Source: Mycobacterium sp.
GTDB lineage: Bacteria > Actinomycetota > Actinomycetes > Mycobacteriales > Mycobacteriaceae
Length of the DNA stretch: 57,181 nt
Reading direction: 5' to 3'
Assembly (NCBI GenBank): GCA_025963385.1
Contig: JAOPUT010000393.1
Location: forward strand, 1-57,181
In this document: piece by piece, positions 19,523 to 28,259 of the stretch
How positions within the stretch are numbered: position 1 is the first letter of the stretch
Layout: each line of letters opens with the position of its first letter
Notes under the pieces: generated by a model
What the model was told of the DNA's origin: nothing
Databases searched by the model: none
What the model saw: only the letters and a program-made list of their open reading frames with translations
Made by a program: the position numbers and the translations under genes

Positions 19523-19831
19523 ATGCGCACGAAGTGGACCATCGCCGCGGCGGCCATCGGGGTATGCGGAGCCGCGTTGGCGCCCGCGGTGCTGGCGAGC
19601 GCAGAGACCGCGCAGGAGACGATCGACAGGCTGCAGTCGCAGGGCTACACGGTGACCATCGACAAGATCGGCACCGCTCCCATCTCGCAGTGCCAGGTCA
19701 CCAGCGTGAGGAATCCGCAGAGCGTGTCGCAGCTGGTGCCGTTCGTCGGGCCCGGAAACGACGGTGACCGCGTGTTGATCCCCCAGGTGACCAGCCAGAC
19801 GATCTCGGTATCGCTGGACTGCACGCGCTGA
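19523..19831 (+). CDS. Small secreted Cys-pair protein, paralogue B
   Basis: A 102-residue exported protein with signal peptide (roughly 1-27) and the family pattern TIDRLQSQGYTVTIDKIG, CQVTSVRNPQ and ISVSLDC. The ATG at 19523 is preceded by AGGAAGG; the frame opens earlier at 19490 but lacks a comparable ribosome site. It is on the same strand as paralogue A and ends tail-to-tail with paralogue C, leaving only three bases between the two stop codons. Confidence 0.8.
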   Translation: MRTKWTIAAAAIGVCGAALAPAVLASAETAQETIDRLQSQGYTVTIDKIGTAPISQCQVTSVRNPQSVSQLVPFVGPGNDGDRVLIPQVTSQTISVSLDCTR

Positions 19832-19855
19832 GCGTCAGCGGCTGGAGCAGTCCAG
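19814..19855. terminator. Inverted repeat made by two tail-to-tail paralogues
   Basis: CTGGACTGC (19814-19822) and GCAGTCCAG (19847-19855) are perfect inverted copies; they are the homologous C-terminal codons of paralogues B and C read on opposite strands. A second small repeat, CGCTGA/TCAGCG, covers both stop codons. Together they could stall transcription from both sides. Confidence 0.45.
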
Positions 19856-20149
19856 TGAGACCGTGATGGAGCGGTTCACCACGACCTGGACGAACTCGTC
19901 CCTGTCGCCGCGGCGGTTGACCCGGACCAGCTGGGTCTGCTCCTGAGGGTTGCGCACGCTGGTGACATCACAGGACGAAAGTGGCGCGCTGCCAACACGA
20001 TCGAGGTTGACGTGGAAGCCCTCGGCCTCCAGCTGGCCGATGGTGGCGATCGCCGACGTCGACTCCGCCGAGGCGTAACCCGAAGGCAAGACCAGGATTC
20101 CGGTGGCCACCGCGGCCAGCGCGATCAGCGTCAGAATTGCCGCACGCAT
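19835..20149 (-). CDS. Small secreted Cys-pair protein, paralogue C
   Basis: A 104-residue protein with an N-terminal signal or anchor segment (MRAAILTLIALAAVATGILV) and the family pattern TIGQLEAEGFHVNLDRVG, CDVTSVRNPQEQ, ITVSLDC. The ATG at 20149 has GGAGG five bases upstream. It is closest in sequence to paralogue D at 30500. It lies convergent to paralogue B and is followed upstream by the dicarboxylate transporter on the same strand. Function unknown. Confidence 0.8.
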   Translation of the reverse strand: MRAAILTLIALAAVATGILVLPSGYASAESTSAIATIGQLEAEGFHVNLDRVGSAPLSSCDVTSVRNPQEQTQLVRVNRRGDRDEFVQVVVNRSITVSLDCSSR

Positions 20150-20236
20150 CGCGGCCTCCGTTCTCGTTGGGGGCGTGGCGGTCTCGCCGACGCCTTTTCC
20201 CCTTAGACGAGACGGGACGTCGAATGGTTCACGTGG

Positions 20237-20271
20237 AAGGACCCGGCCGGGGGGGATCCGACCGGGTCCTT
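20237..20271 (-). terminator. Hairpin downstream of dctA
   Basis: AAGGACCCGG (20237-20246) pairs with CCGGGTCCTT (20262-20271) around a 15-base loop. It lies 14 bases past the dctA stop on the minus strand. No clear T-run follows, so it is a GC-type terminator candidate. Confidence 0.6.
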
Positions 20272-20284
20272 CGCATGGTGCGCC

Positions 20285-21664
20285 CTATGCCGACGCAGGG
20301 ATCTTCGCCTGCGCGGGCTCTTCGGCGCGTGAATCGTGATCGTCGACCATGGTCAGCTCGTCGAACGGATCCTTGCCGCTGAGCACCCTGTCGACCTTCT
20401 CCTTGTCGACGGTCTTGGTCCACGAACCGACCAGCATCGTCGCCACGGCGTTGCCCGAGAAGTTGGTCACCGCTCGCGCCTCGGACATGAACCGGTCGAT
20501 GCCGACGATGAGGCCGACCCCGTCGAGCAGGTCGGGACGGTGGCTCTGCAGTCCGCCTGCCAGCGTGGCTAGGCCTGCACCGCTGACGCCTGCGGCACCC
20601 TTGCTGGCGACGATCATGAACACGAGGAGCGAGATCTGCTCGCCGAGGGCCAGCGGCTTGCCCATCGCATCCGCGACGAACAGCGACGCCATGGTCAGGT
20701 AGATCGCGGTGCCGTCGAGGTTGAACGAGTAGCCCGTCGGGACCACGACGCCCACGGTCGTCCTCTCGACCCCCAGGTGCTCCATCTTCGCGATCAGGCG
20801 GGGCAGTGCCGACTCGGACGACGACGTCGCGAAGATCAGCAGGTACTCGCGGGCCAGGTAGCGGACGAGCTTGAAGATCGATACCCCCGCCACCGCGCGG
20901 AGGATCACGCCGAGCACGCCGAACACGAACACGATGCACGTGATGTAGAAGCCCAGCATCAGTGTCAGCAACTGGGTGACGGCGCTCCAACCGGTCTGCC
21001 CGACGACGTTCGCGATCGCGCCGAAGGCGCCGATGGGGGCGAGCCACAGGATCATGGCGAGCACCTTGAAGACCAGCTTCTGGACGGACTCGATGCCGCG
21101 CAGGATGCCCTCGCCTGCGGCGCCCATGCTCTGCAGGGCGAACCCGACGAGCAGTGCGACGAACAGGGCCTGCAGCACGTTGCCCTCGGTCAGCGACGAG
21201 AGCAGTGAGGTCGGGATGATGTGCTGGATGAACTCCATCAGCCCGCCCGCCTCGTGCGCGGTCTCGGCCAGCTGGCTGCCCTTGCTCGACGTGGCTTCGA
21301 GGTTGAGTCCGGTTCCCGGGCTCAACAGGTTGCCGACGACCAGGCCGATGGCCAGCGCGACCGTCGACATGGCCAGGAAGTAGACGAACGCGAGCCCGCC
21401 GACCTTGCCGACGGTGGCGGCGGCGCGCACCTTGCCGATGCCCAGCACGATCGTGCAGAAGATGACCGGGACGATCATCATCTTGATCAGGCTCACGAAC
21501 ATGGTGCCGAGCACGCCGACGCTCTTGCCGACCTCGGGAGCAAGGATGCCGACGGCGATGCCCGCGACGACCGCCACGATCACGGCGATGTAGAGCCAGT
21601 GGGTGCGATCCCGCTTCTTGGGCGGGGAGTCCGGTGGTGAGGCTGAATCCAGCTGGTTGGTCAT
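20285..21664 (-). CDS. dctA: C4-dicarboxylate:cation symporter DctA
   Basis: A 459-residue DAACS-family symporter that imports succinate, fumarate and malate across the inner membrane. Family motifs present include the Ser-rich hairpin TSSSESALPRL, the signature PTGYSFNLDGTAIYL and the substrate-site region GIDRFMSEARAVTNFSGN. The N-terminal ~25 residues are a hydrophilic Pro/Lys/Asp tail. ATG at 21664. It is divergent from a cation/proton antiporter, and a CitA/DcuS-type two-component system lies just beyond, the usual regulator of dicarboxylate uptake. A CRP-like site lies in the divergent promoter region. Confidence 0.92.
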   Translation of the reverse strand: MTNQLDSASPPDSPPKKRDRTHWLYIAVIVAVVAGIAVGILAPEVGKSVGVLGTMFVSLIKMMIVPVIFCTIVLGIGKVRAAATVGKVGGLAFVYFLAMSTVALAIGLVVGNLLSPGTGLNLEATSSKGSQLAETAHEAGGLMEFIQHIIPTSLLSSLTEGNVLQALFVALLVGFALQSMGAAGEGILRGIESVQKLVFKVLAMILWLAPIGAFGAIANVVGQTGWSAVTQLLTLMLGFYITCIVFVFGVLGVILRAVAGVSIFKLVRYLAREYLLIFATSSSESALPRLIAKMEHLGVERTTVGVVVPTGYSFNLDGTAIYLTMASLFVADAMGKPLALGEQISLLVFMIVASKGAAGVSGAGLATLAGGLQSHRPDLLDGVGLIVGIDRFMSEARAVTNFSGNAVATMLVGSWTKTVDKEKVDRVLSGKDPFDELTMVDDHDSRAEEPAQAKIPASA

Positions 21665-21728
21665 GGCGGCTGCTCCTTGTTCCTACGGTCGGCCACGAAA
21701 GTGGTCTGCATGAAGAGTGTGCCTTCGA

Positions 21729-21742
21729 GTGACGCCCGTCAC
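21729..21742. promoter_or_regulatory. CRP/FNR-type operator upstream of dctA
   Basis: GTGACGCCCGTCAC fits GTGA-N6-TCAC, the core of the cAMP-receptor-protein site used by mycobacterial Crp. It sits 65 bases upstream of the dctA start, in the gap shared with the divergent antiporter. The flanking bases (A and G) deviate from the full TGTGA/TCACA. Confidence 0.5.
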
Positions 21743-21804
21743 GCTTTTGTTCGTTTAGTTCTGCACCACGCCGCAGCAACCACCCGCGGGGGGATAATCG
21801 CCCG

Positions 21805-23025
21805 GTGCTGTGGTCGGTCGTCGGATTAGCCGCGGTACTGATCGTGTGGTCGCTGTCGTCGAGCCTGCTGCGGCGGTGGCGGATCACCCCCGTCATGGCG
21901 CTGGTGGTGGCCGGCGCGCTGGTCGGAGCCACGACCCACGACGCCCTGGCGACCAAGCTGGACACCGACGTCATCTCGCCGATCATCGAGATGATCCTCG
22001 CCGTCGTCCTCTTCGAGCACGCGACGAACATCAAGCAGGGCGTCTTCGGTGGACAGGCCCGGCTGGCCCTGCGCCTGCTGCTGGTCGCGCTGCCCGTCGG
22101 CCTGGCGCTGACGATCGCGAGCGGGCTGCTGTTCCTCCCCCACCTCGGCTGGGCCACGCTCCTGGTGATGGCGTGCGTGCTCGTGCCCATCGACTACGCG
22201 CCGGTGGTGTCGTTCCTGCACGACGAGCGCATCCCCCTGCGGATGCGCCAGGTCTTCAACGTCGAGGAGGGATACGCCGACGGTGTCATCTCCCCGGTGT
22301 TCGTCTTCGCGCTGGCGATCGCGGTCGAGGGGCACTCGACGTCGGCGAGCATCGGCCATGCACTGTCGGACGGATTACCGCACCTGCTGGTGGCGATCGC
22401 ACTGGGGGTGGGCATCGGCGCGGGGGTGGCGAAGGTGGCCAACCTCGCCGACGCGCGGGGCTTGATGACCGATCAGGCGCGGCGCATCGTGATGATCGCT
22501 GCTCCCGTGCTGACCTACACCCTCAACGTCGGCGTGCACGGCAATGGGTTCGTGGCCGCCTTCATCTGCGGCATCGCCTACAACGGGGTGCGGACCTACC
22601 AGGACGCCACCCGCGAGCAGGGGCTGATCGACGATCTCACGTTCCTGCTCACCGCGATCGTGTGGTTCGTGTTCGGCGCCGTGGCCTGGTACGTGCTCGA
22701 GGACGGCGTTCCGCTGCGCGTGGTGTTCTACAGCCTCGTCGTGCTCGTCGTGGTCCGCGGTGTCTCCGTGACGATCTCGATGGTGCGCAGCGGCCTCAGC
22801 AGGTCCGAACGCATGCTGCTCGTCGCGCTGGGTCCGCGCGGCACCGCCAACATCGTGCTCGCGCTGCTGGCCTACGACGTGTTGGCCGACAATCCGGCCG
22901 AACGCCTCCTGGAGGCCACCGTCCTGGTGGTGCTGGGCAGCGTGGTGCTGCACGGACTGCTCGGCGAGTACCTGATCAACCGCAACGCCCGCACCGACGC
23001 CGAGACGCGCGCGACCGTGTCGTGA
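21805..23025 (+). CDS. Cation:proton antiporter (CPA1-like)
   Basis: A 406-residue membrane protein with about twelve hydrophobic segments and the layout of Na+(K+)/H+ antiporters. Acidic residues within membrane segments include the VPIDYAPVVSF region, equivalent to the ion-binding Asp of the family. The start is the GTG at 21805 (MLWSVVGLAAV). The gene is between divergent dctA and the two-component system genes; proton or sodium exchange could support cation-coupled dicarboxylate uptake, but this is inference. No C-terminal regulatory domain. Confidence 0.85.
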   Translation: MLWSVVGLAAVLIVWSLSSSLLRRWRITPVMALVVAGALVGATTHDALATKLDTDVISPIIEMILAVVLFEHATNIKQGVFGGQARLALRLLLVALPVGLALTIASGLLFLPHLGWATLLVMACVLVPIDYAPVVSFLHDERIPLRMRQVFNVEEGYADGVISPVFVFALAIAVEGHSTSASIGHALSDGLPHLLVAIALGVGIGAGVAKVANLADARGLMTDQARRIVMIAAPVLTYTLNVGVHGNGFVAAFICGIAYNGVRTYQDATREQGLIDDLTFLLTAIVWFVFGAVAWYVLEDGVPLRVVFYSLVVLVVVRGVSVTISMVRSGLSRSERMLLVALGPRGTANIVLALLAYDVLADNPAERLLEATVLVVLGSVVLHGLLGEYLINRNARTDAETRATVS

Positions 23026-23173
23026 AACTCGTTGGCGGTCAAGGTCATTGCGTGGCCGGGCGCCGCTGAAACCGGCCAGTCGAGCGATGCGATGCGGTAA
23101 CGTCGCAGGTCGGGCAGTCGCGAGCCCGCGAGAATCCCCCTGCGACGACGCAGACGATCGGATCGGAGGTGCG

Positions 23174-24733
23174 ATGCGCAAGTGGTGGCCGCGCTCGCTG
23201 GCCGGCCAGGCGATCGCGCTGCAGATCGTGGTGATCGCCGTGGTGGTCCTGGTCGGCAGCGTGCTGGCGCTGCTCGACGCCCGCCAGGATGGCGACTCGG
23301 CGGCCCGCCAGCAGGTGGTGAGCATCGCCACCGCGCTGGCGGACTCCCCCTCGACCGCACAGGCGCTCGAATCCGGTCGGGCCACGCAGATCCTGCAGCC
23401 GGTCACCGAGGCGGTGCGGACCAACACCGACATCGCCTTCATCACGATCATGTCCCCCGACGGCACGCGGTACACGCACACCGACCCGAGCCAGATCGGC
23501 GGGCACTACCTCGGCACCATCGAGCCCGCCCTGCGCGGCCAGACCTTCACCGAGGTGTACACCGGCACACTCGGCCCGTCGATCCGCGCGATCGTGCCGG
23601 TGCGCGACGCCCATGGCCGGGTCGTCGGGCTCGTCTCCGCGGGGATCACCCAGCAGACGCTGGCCCAGCGCTGGCGTGACCAGTGGCCGATGATCGCGGC
23701 CGTCGGCCTTGGGGCGCTTGCCCTTTCGCTGGTCGGCGTGTGGGCGATCCGGCGTCGCCTGCTGCGCCAGACGCACGGGTTGCGGCCCGACGAGCTGCGC
23801 GTGATGTACGAACATCACGACGCCATCCTGCATTCGGTGTCCGAGGGCCTCGTCGTGCTCGACCGCGACAGGGTGCTGCTGGTGAATGACGAAGCACGCC
23901 GGCTCCTCGGGCTGTCGGCGGGACGGGTGACGCAGGCCGACCTTCCAGAGTTCCTGCGCGCCTACGCCCCTGGGGCGCGCGACGAGGTGCACGTCACCGA
24001 CGACCGGGTCCTGGTGGTCAACCGGTCGAAGGTCGCCGACTCCGCCCATTCGGAGGTGGTGACGGTGCGGGACCGCACCGAATTGCAGGGCGCGCTGGGC
24101 GAACTGAGCTCGCTACAGATCCTCACCGACTCGCTGCGCGCTCAGGCGCACGAGGCGGCCAACAAGCTGCACACCGTGATCACGATGGTCGAGATGGGAC
24201 GGCCCGACGATGCGGTGCGGTTCGCGACCGACGAGCTGGCCCTGTCCCAGCGCCTCGTGGACCGGCTGTCGCACGACGTCGGCGAGCCTGCGCTCGTCGC
24301 ACTCCTGCTCGGCAAGACCGCACAGGCCGATGAGCGGGGCATCGCGCTGACGATCACCGAGGACACCCACCTTCCGTCGGACACCGACGACGTGCCACTG
24401 TCGGCCCAGGAGATGATCACCGTGCTGGGCAACCTGATCGACAACGCGATGGATGCGTGTGACCGCGAGGACCCGTGGGTGGAGGTCACGGTATCCCTGC
24501 AGGAGGGGGAACTGTTGATGCGCGTGGCCGACAGCGGCGCAGGCATGGACGGTGACACGTTCGGGCGGGCCATGCAGCGCGGCTACTCGACCAAGGCAGG
24601 CGCGGACGCCGAGCACCACGGCCTAGGTCTGGCACTGGTCGCCCAGGTGGTGCGACGGCACGAGGGCAGTCTGGCCGCCGACGTGACGTACGGGTCCGTG
24701 GTCACCGTGACGGTGCCGGGGACGACCCCGTGA
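23174..24733 (+). CDS. CitA/DcuS-type sensor histidine kinase
   Basis: A 519-residue membrane kinase. Two membrane segments (about 13-34 and 172-191) flank an extracytoplasmic Cache domain with the carboxylate-sensor signature YTHTDPSQIGG (residues 100-110). A PAS-like domain follows (~212-310), then the phospho-accepting histidine H326 in AQAHEAANKLHTV and the ATPase domain with N-box GNLIDNAMDA and the Gly-rich GLGLALVAQ. This is the architecture of citrate and C4-dicarboxylate sensors. ATG at 23174 has CGGAGG upstream. The response regulator gene overlaps its stop. Likely signal: a dicarboxylate or citrate. Confidence 0.92.
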   Translation: MRKWWPRSLAGQAIALQIVVIAVVVLVGSVLALLDARQDGDSAARQQVVSIATALADSPSTAQALESGRATQILQPVTEAVRTNTDIAFITIMSPDGTRYTHTDPSQIGGHYLGTIEPALRGQTFTEVYTGTLGPSIRAIVPVRDAHGRVVGLVSAGITQQTLAQRWRDQWPMIAAVGLGALALSLVGVWAIRRRLLRQTHGLRPDELRVMYEHHDAILHSVSEGLVVLDRDRVLLVNDEARRLLGLSAGRVTQADLPEFLRAYAPGARDEVHVTDDRVLVVNRSKVADSAHSEVVTVRDRTELQGALGELSSLQILTDSLRAQAHEAANKLHTVITMVEMGRPDDAVRFATDELALSQRLVDRLSHDVGEPALVALLLGKTAQADERGIALTITEDTHLPSDTDDVPLSAQEMITVLGNLIDNAMDACDREDPWVEVTVSLQEGELLMRVADSGAGMDGDTFGRAMQRGYSTKAGADAEHHGLGLALVAQVVRRHEGSLAADVTYGSVVTVTVPGTTP

Positions 24734-25419
24734 TCTCGGTCCTGATCGTCGAGGACGATCCACTGATCGCCGAGGCCCATCGCACGTATCTGACTCGCCT
24801 GGAGGGATTCTCGGCGGTCGCCGTGGTCCACACTGCGCGAGACGCCATGCAGACCGCGGCGGAGGCGTCGGCTGCCGAGGCGCCGATCGACCTGGTGCTG
24901 CTGGACCTCGGGCTGCCGGATGCCAGCGGCATCAGCCTCGCCTCGGCACTCGCCGGGTTGCGGCCCGCGCCGGACATCATCGCGATCACCTCCGAGCGCG
25001 ATCTGGAGATGGTCCGCGCCGCCGTCGCCCACGGCGCGCTCGCCTATCTGTTGAAACCCTTCACGTTCGCGGCCTTTCGCGACCGGCTGGAGCGCTACCA
25101 GCGCTACCGTTCCGCCCTACCGGCGGGCGTCGACGCGGCGAGTCAGGGCGAAGTGGACCGCGCGCTCGCCGAACTGCGGGTCGCGGGAGACAAGTCGGTG
25201 GCACCGAAGGGCGCAGCACCCCAGACCAATGACGAGATCGCGCGGGCGGTCCGCGACACCGCCGAGGGGTTGACGGCCGACGCGGTGGCCAAACGTGTTG
25301 GGGTGTCGCGGGTTACCGCGTGGCGCTATCTGGAGCGGCTGGCCGACGACGGCACCGTGACACGGCATACCGACTACGGCGGGACGGGCCGACCGAAGAC
25401 CCGCTACCAGTGGCGCTGA
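24730..25419 (+). CDS. CitB/DcuR-type response regulator
   Basis: A 229-residue regulator with a receiver domain (residues 1-~125: acidic pocket E8/D9/D10, phospho-acceptor D59 in VLLDLGLPD, T87, K109) and a C-terminal DNA-binding helix-turn-helix (LTADAVAKRVGVSRVTAWRYLERL). This fits the CitB/DcuR class that pairs with CitA/DcuS kinases. It starts with a GTG that overlaps the kinase stop by four bases, so the two proteins are made in step. The nearby dctA gene is the obvious candidate target. Confidence 0.92.
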   Translation: MISVLIVEDDPLIAEAHRTYLTRLEGFSAVAVVHTARDAMQTAAEASAAEAPIDLVLLDLGLPDASGISLASALAGLRPAPDIIAITSERDLEMVRAAVAHGALAYLLKPFTFAAFRDRLERYQRYRSALPAGVDAASQGEVDRALAELRVAGDKSVAPKGAAPQTNDEIARAVRDTAEGLTADAVAKRVGVSRVTAWRYLERLADDGTVTRHTDYGGTGRPKTRYQWR

Positions 25420-25424
25420 CGCCG

Positions 25425-26456
25425 CTAGGCGCTCGCAGGCTCCAGCTCGCGCTCGCGCAGGGTCGACTCGAGGAGCGACGGGGCGGCGACGAACTGCGAG
25501 TACAGCATTGCCGTGGGTGAGGCCACGGCGTAGACCGTGACGCCACCGTCGTAGTCGGCGACGTAGAGCCGGTCACCGTCCAGTGCGATCGCGGAGGGTC
25601 GCGCCCCGACGCTGACCGTGGTGACGACGGTGCGATCCTCGGTGTCGACCACCGCGACGTGGTCGTAGTCCACGACGTAGGCGCGGGCGCCATCGGCGCT
25701 GAGGGCCAGCTGGGTGGGTGCCTGGGCGACCGTCACCGTGTCGGAGATCCGGTTGTTGACCAGGTCGACGAAGTACAGCACGCCGGCGTCGGCGATGTCG
25801 GAGGTCAGCACGTAGGCGGTGCTGTCCATGCCGAGCTCGAGACCGCGGACGGGGGCACCGATCTCCAAAGTGCGTCGTACACGCGAAGTTTCGACGTCGA
25901 CGGTCAGTAGGCGGCTGCTACGTGCGTCCGACACCGCGACGTAGAGACGACGACCGGACGCATCGAGACGCAGTGCGTCGACGGTGGCGTCGGCCCCCTT
26001 GGCGAGGTAGATGGTGCCCACGCGCTCTGCGGTGACGTCGATGACGGCGACGTCGACCCCCTCGTCGCCCGCACGGCCCGCGTAGATGCGCTTGCCATCC
26101 GGGCTGGTGGCGACGGCCGTGACGTTGAAGGACATCGGGTATTCCTTCACGACGTCACCGCTGATCGTGTCGATCACCGCGATGGCGTCGTAGCTCGCCG
26201 ACGAGACGGCCACGAAGGCCCGGTCACCCGAGACGGCGACGGTCGTGGGCTGACCCGCGAAGACGCCACCGTGAACGGCCAGCGACTCGGGGTCGAGCAC
26301 GGCGATCGAGTCGTCGCCGAAGTTGGCCACCACGACGGTGTCCTCGTCGACGGCGATGTCGGAGATCGGTCCACGACCGATCGTCGACGACATCAGCAGG
26401 GCCACGTCCTGGTTCCCCACGGTGACGCTCTTCGAGCGCGCAAAAGCACTAGCCAT
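25425..26456 (-). CDS. Beta-propeller (YncE-like) protein, Rv1057-like
   Basis: A 343-residue protein of about seven repeated blade units; conserved turns read VAVSGDRAFVAVS, TSPDGKRIYAGR, DASGRRLYVAVS and LSADGARAYVVD. It has no signal peptide, so it is probably cytoplasmic. Placement next to the fadD14 region and the type of fold match Rv1057, a stress-responsive gene in M. tuberculosis reported under MprA, SigE and TrcR control. The ATG at 26456 has GGAGGTG upstream. Function unknown; propellers commonly bind partners or small ligands. A long AT-rich intergenic region lies upstream. Confidence 0.85.
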   Translation of the reverse strand: MASAFARSKSVTVGNQDVALLMSSTIGRGPISDIAVDEDTVVVANFGDDSIAVLDPESLAVHGGVFAGQPTTVAVSGDRAFVAVSSASYDAIAVIDTISGDVVKEYPMSFNVTAVATSPDGKRIYAGRAGDEGVDVAVIDVTAERVGTIYLAKGADATVDALRLDASGRRLYVAVSDARSSRLLTVDVETSRVRRTLEIGAPVRGLELGMDSTAYVLTSDIADAGVLYFVDLVNNRISDTVTVAQAPTQLALSADGARAYVVDYDHVAVVDTEDRTVVTTVSVGARPSAIALDGDRLYVADYDGGVTVYAVASPTAMLYSQFVAAPSLLESTLRERELEPASA

Positions 26457-27054
26457 GTTCCTGGGCACCTCCGCCGGCATCACTCGGGCCGGCAATAGAT
26501 TCGTTCTGGTCGACGCCCCAGCTGAGGGGCGTGGTCGCATTCGAGTGTAACGACGAAAAATCGGGTCCCCGGGGGTCGCGCTGACCTGTCGCGCGGCGTG
26601 TTGGCCAACCTCTCAGGACATACTTATGAAACTTTCCGTTATGACATCGTTACCTTTGTTCTGCAACGCTTTTGACGCTCGCTGCCTGCGTGTTCGCGCC
26701 GTCGGCAATCGCCGGAGTGGACCCCTGAGAAGAAGTTCAGATAACGAACTCTTACCTTTCGGCCGGAAAGTGAGCGGCAGATCACAAGGCGACACGACAG
26801 CTAATCGCCGAGACGCCGCGGCGTGACTGACGTATGTGGCGACTGGGGCTGATGTGGCGACGGGGTGCGACGGTACCCCATGACGCCGGTTCGCTCGTTG
26901 CCCGTCGTTCATCCACCGTTTCCGGTCGATGACTTCGCTGGCTGGAGAATATTCGACGACTCGACCGCGTTGTAGGGAGTGGTTCGGTCCGTCGACGATT
27001 CATCCCCCGAGGTCGACGGACCGAGCCATTTCTCGGTGTAGCGACGGCAGCCGA
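26457..27054. promoter_or_regulatory. Long AT-rich intergenic region upstream of the propeller gene
   Basis: About 600 bases without a convincing gene. GC drops clearly between about 26560 and 26780. Two octamers resembling half-sites of the MprA box occur, CTCTCAGG at 26610-26617 and TTCTCAGG on the minus strand at 26724-26731. A long regulatory region is also known upstream of Rv1057. Assignment of individual sites is tentative. Confidence 0.4.
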
Positions 27055-27828
27055 TCAACCGTGTTCGACGACGTTCGAGTCGCCCGAGTTGTCGATCTGC
27101 GGTGTGCCCGACAGGTACGTCACGTGATTGTTGACGCCCGATGCGCTGATCGTGGCGGCGGCGTCGACGGTGACGGTGTTCTCGACACCGGACACCGTGA
27201 GACTCCGGCACTGCCCCGTGATCACCACCGTGTTGCTGACACCGCTGACGTTCACGACGCTGTCGTTGCAAGCAATGGTCTTGTTGTCGCGGACGCCCGC
27301 CACGCTGATCTGCTCGCCGGCAGGCCCGACCGACGGGGCTGGAGCGATCGTCGGTGCGGGCGGCCGGTTGCCCCCGCTACGGCTCGACGGAGCGCCGAAC
27401 GGTCCGCCGCCACCACCGCTGGACGCGGTCGGGCTGCCGCCGAACGTGTCGATGACCGAGTTCACGCTCGAGAAGACGTTCGCGAACAGGACGACGGTGC
27501 CACCGATGATGGCCACCAGGATCGCCGCGACCACCCCGTACACGATCCATCCGCGACCCGCTCCCCCGCCCGACGGCATCGGCATGGTCGGTAGGGGTGC
27601 GGTGTAGGGCGACCGGGGACCTCCGTACGGCGGCTGCGGAACCGTGTACGGAGATGGCGGCGCGGCGTACCCGGACTGTCGCTCGGGGTACGGCGGGGGT
27701 GCCGGATATCCGCCCGCGTACTGACCCGATCCGACCTCCGACGAGCTCTGCGTCAGTTCGGAGGACTGGGCGCCGAGTGAGCTTTCGAGCTCCCGGATCC
27801 GGGCCTCGGGGTCGTCGTGCGAGCTCAT
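27055..27828 (-). CDS. DUF3060-type membrane-anchored protein
   Basis: A 257-residue protein. An acidic N-terminus (DDPEARIRELE) precedes a Pro/Tyr/Gly-rich segment (~38-85), one membrane helix (~94-116), a Gly/Ser/Pro linker, and an outer domain (~165-257) of short repeated strands (TVSGVENTVTVD, TISASGVNNHVTYLSG) characteristic of DUF3060, probably a small beta-solenoid. ATG at 27828 gives the typical opening MSSHDDPEARIREL; the open frame extends to 27996 but without family resemblance. Function unknown; it is presumably displayed in the periplasm or cell wall. Confidence 0.8.
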   Translation of the reverse strand: MSSHDDPEARIRELESSLGAQSSELTQSSSEVGSGQYAGGYPAPPPYPERQSGYAAPPSPYTVPQPPYGGPRSPYTAPLPTMPMPSGGGAGRGWIVYGVVAAILVAIIGGTVVLFANVFSSVNSVIDTFGGSPTASSGGGGGPFGAPSSRSGGNRPPAPTIAPAPSVGPAGEQISVAGVRDNKTIACNDSVVNVSGVSNTVVITGQCRSLTVSGVENTVTVDAAATISASGVNNHVTYLSGTPQIDNSGDSNVVEHG

Positions 27829-28259
27829 GCGCCGATGCTTGCACAACGGGTGCGGCAATGTCGCGGTCTCGGCACGATCCTGCGGATTTCTCCTCGCAGA
27901 CGTTTCCAGCCTGCCCGACGCCAGCATCACCCGCTCATCGGCGGTGAGGTCCGATTCCTCGAGGAAGCGCTTCGCGCCGCCGGCCGGGAGTGGCACGAAC
28001 GGACGAGTTCAGCACGTCGCGGACGGGATGATGCCGTTGGGATTTCCTTCTGGCGCAACGACATCCGGGGTGAGTTTGGGAATGGCCAGCGGGTGGTACC
28101 GGCCCTCGGCGTCCTCGGCGGCGAAAACCGCGGTGAGCGAAAAGGATTGGTGGCCTTTCGATTACGGTTCGGTCCGATCGGAGCGCCCAAGGTCACCGTG
28201 TGTCGCACCGCGCCTCCACCAAAGAGGTCATTGGTTTGGTGTTGGCTACGTCGACGTGG
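27829..28259. other. Intergenic region, no gene seen
   Basis: About 430 bases between two minus-strand genes. Open frames exist on both strands but have no ribosome sites, family features or normal composition. It probably holds the promoter for the DUF3060 gene. I see no terminator or repeat that I can support. Confidence 0.4.

Noticed and set aside
20229..22190. 653-codon minus-strand frame spanning dctA and the antiporter start
   Set aside because: Low-complexity Arg-rich translation in a shadow frame of dctA.
26613..26912. Possible small gene in the propeller promoter region
   Set aside because: No ribosome site, odd composition, and it lies in AT-rich regulatory sequence.
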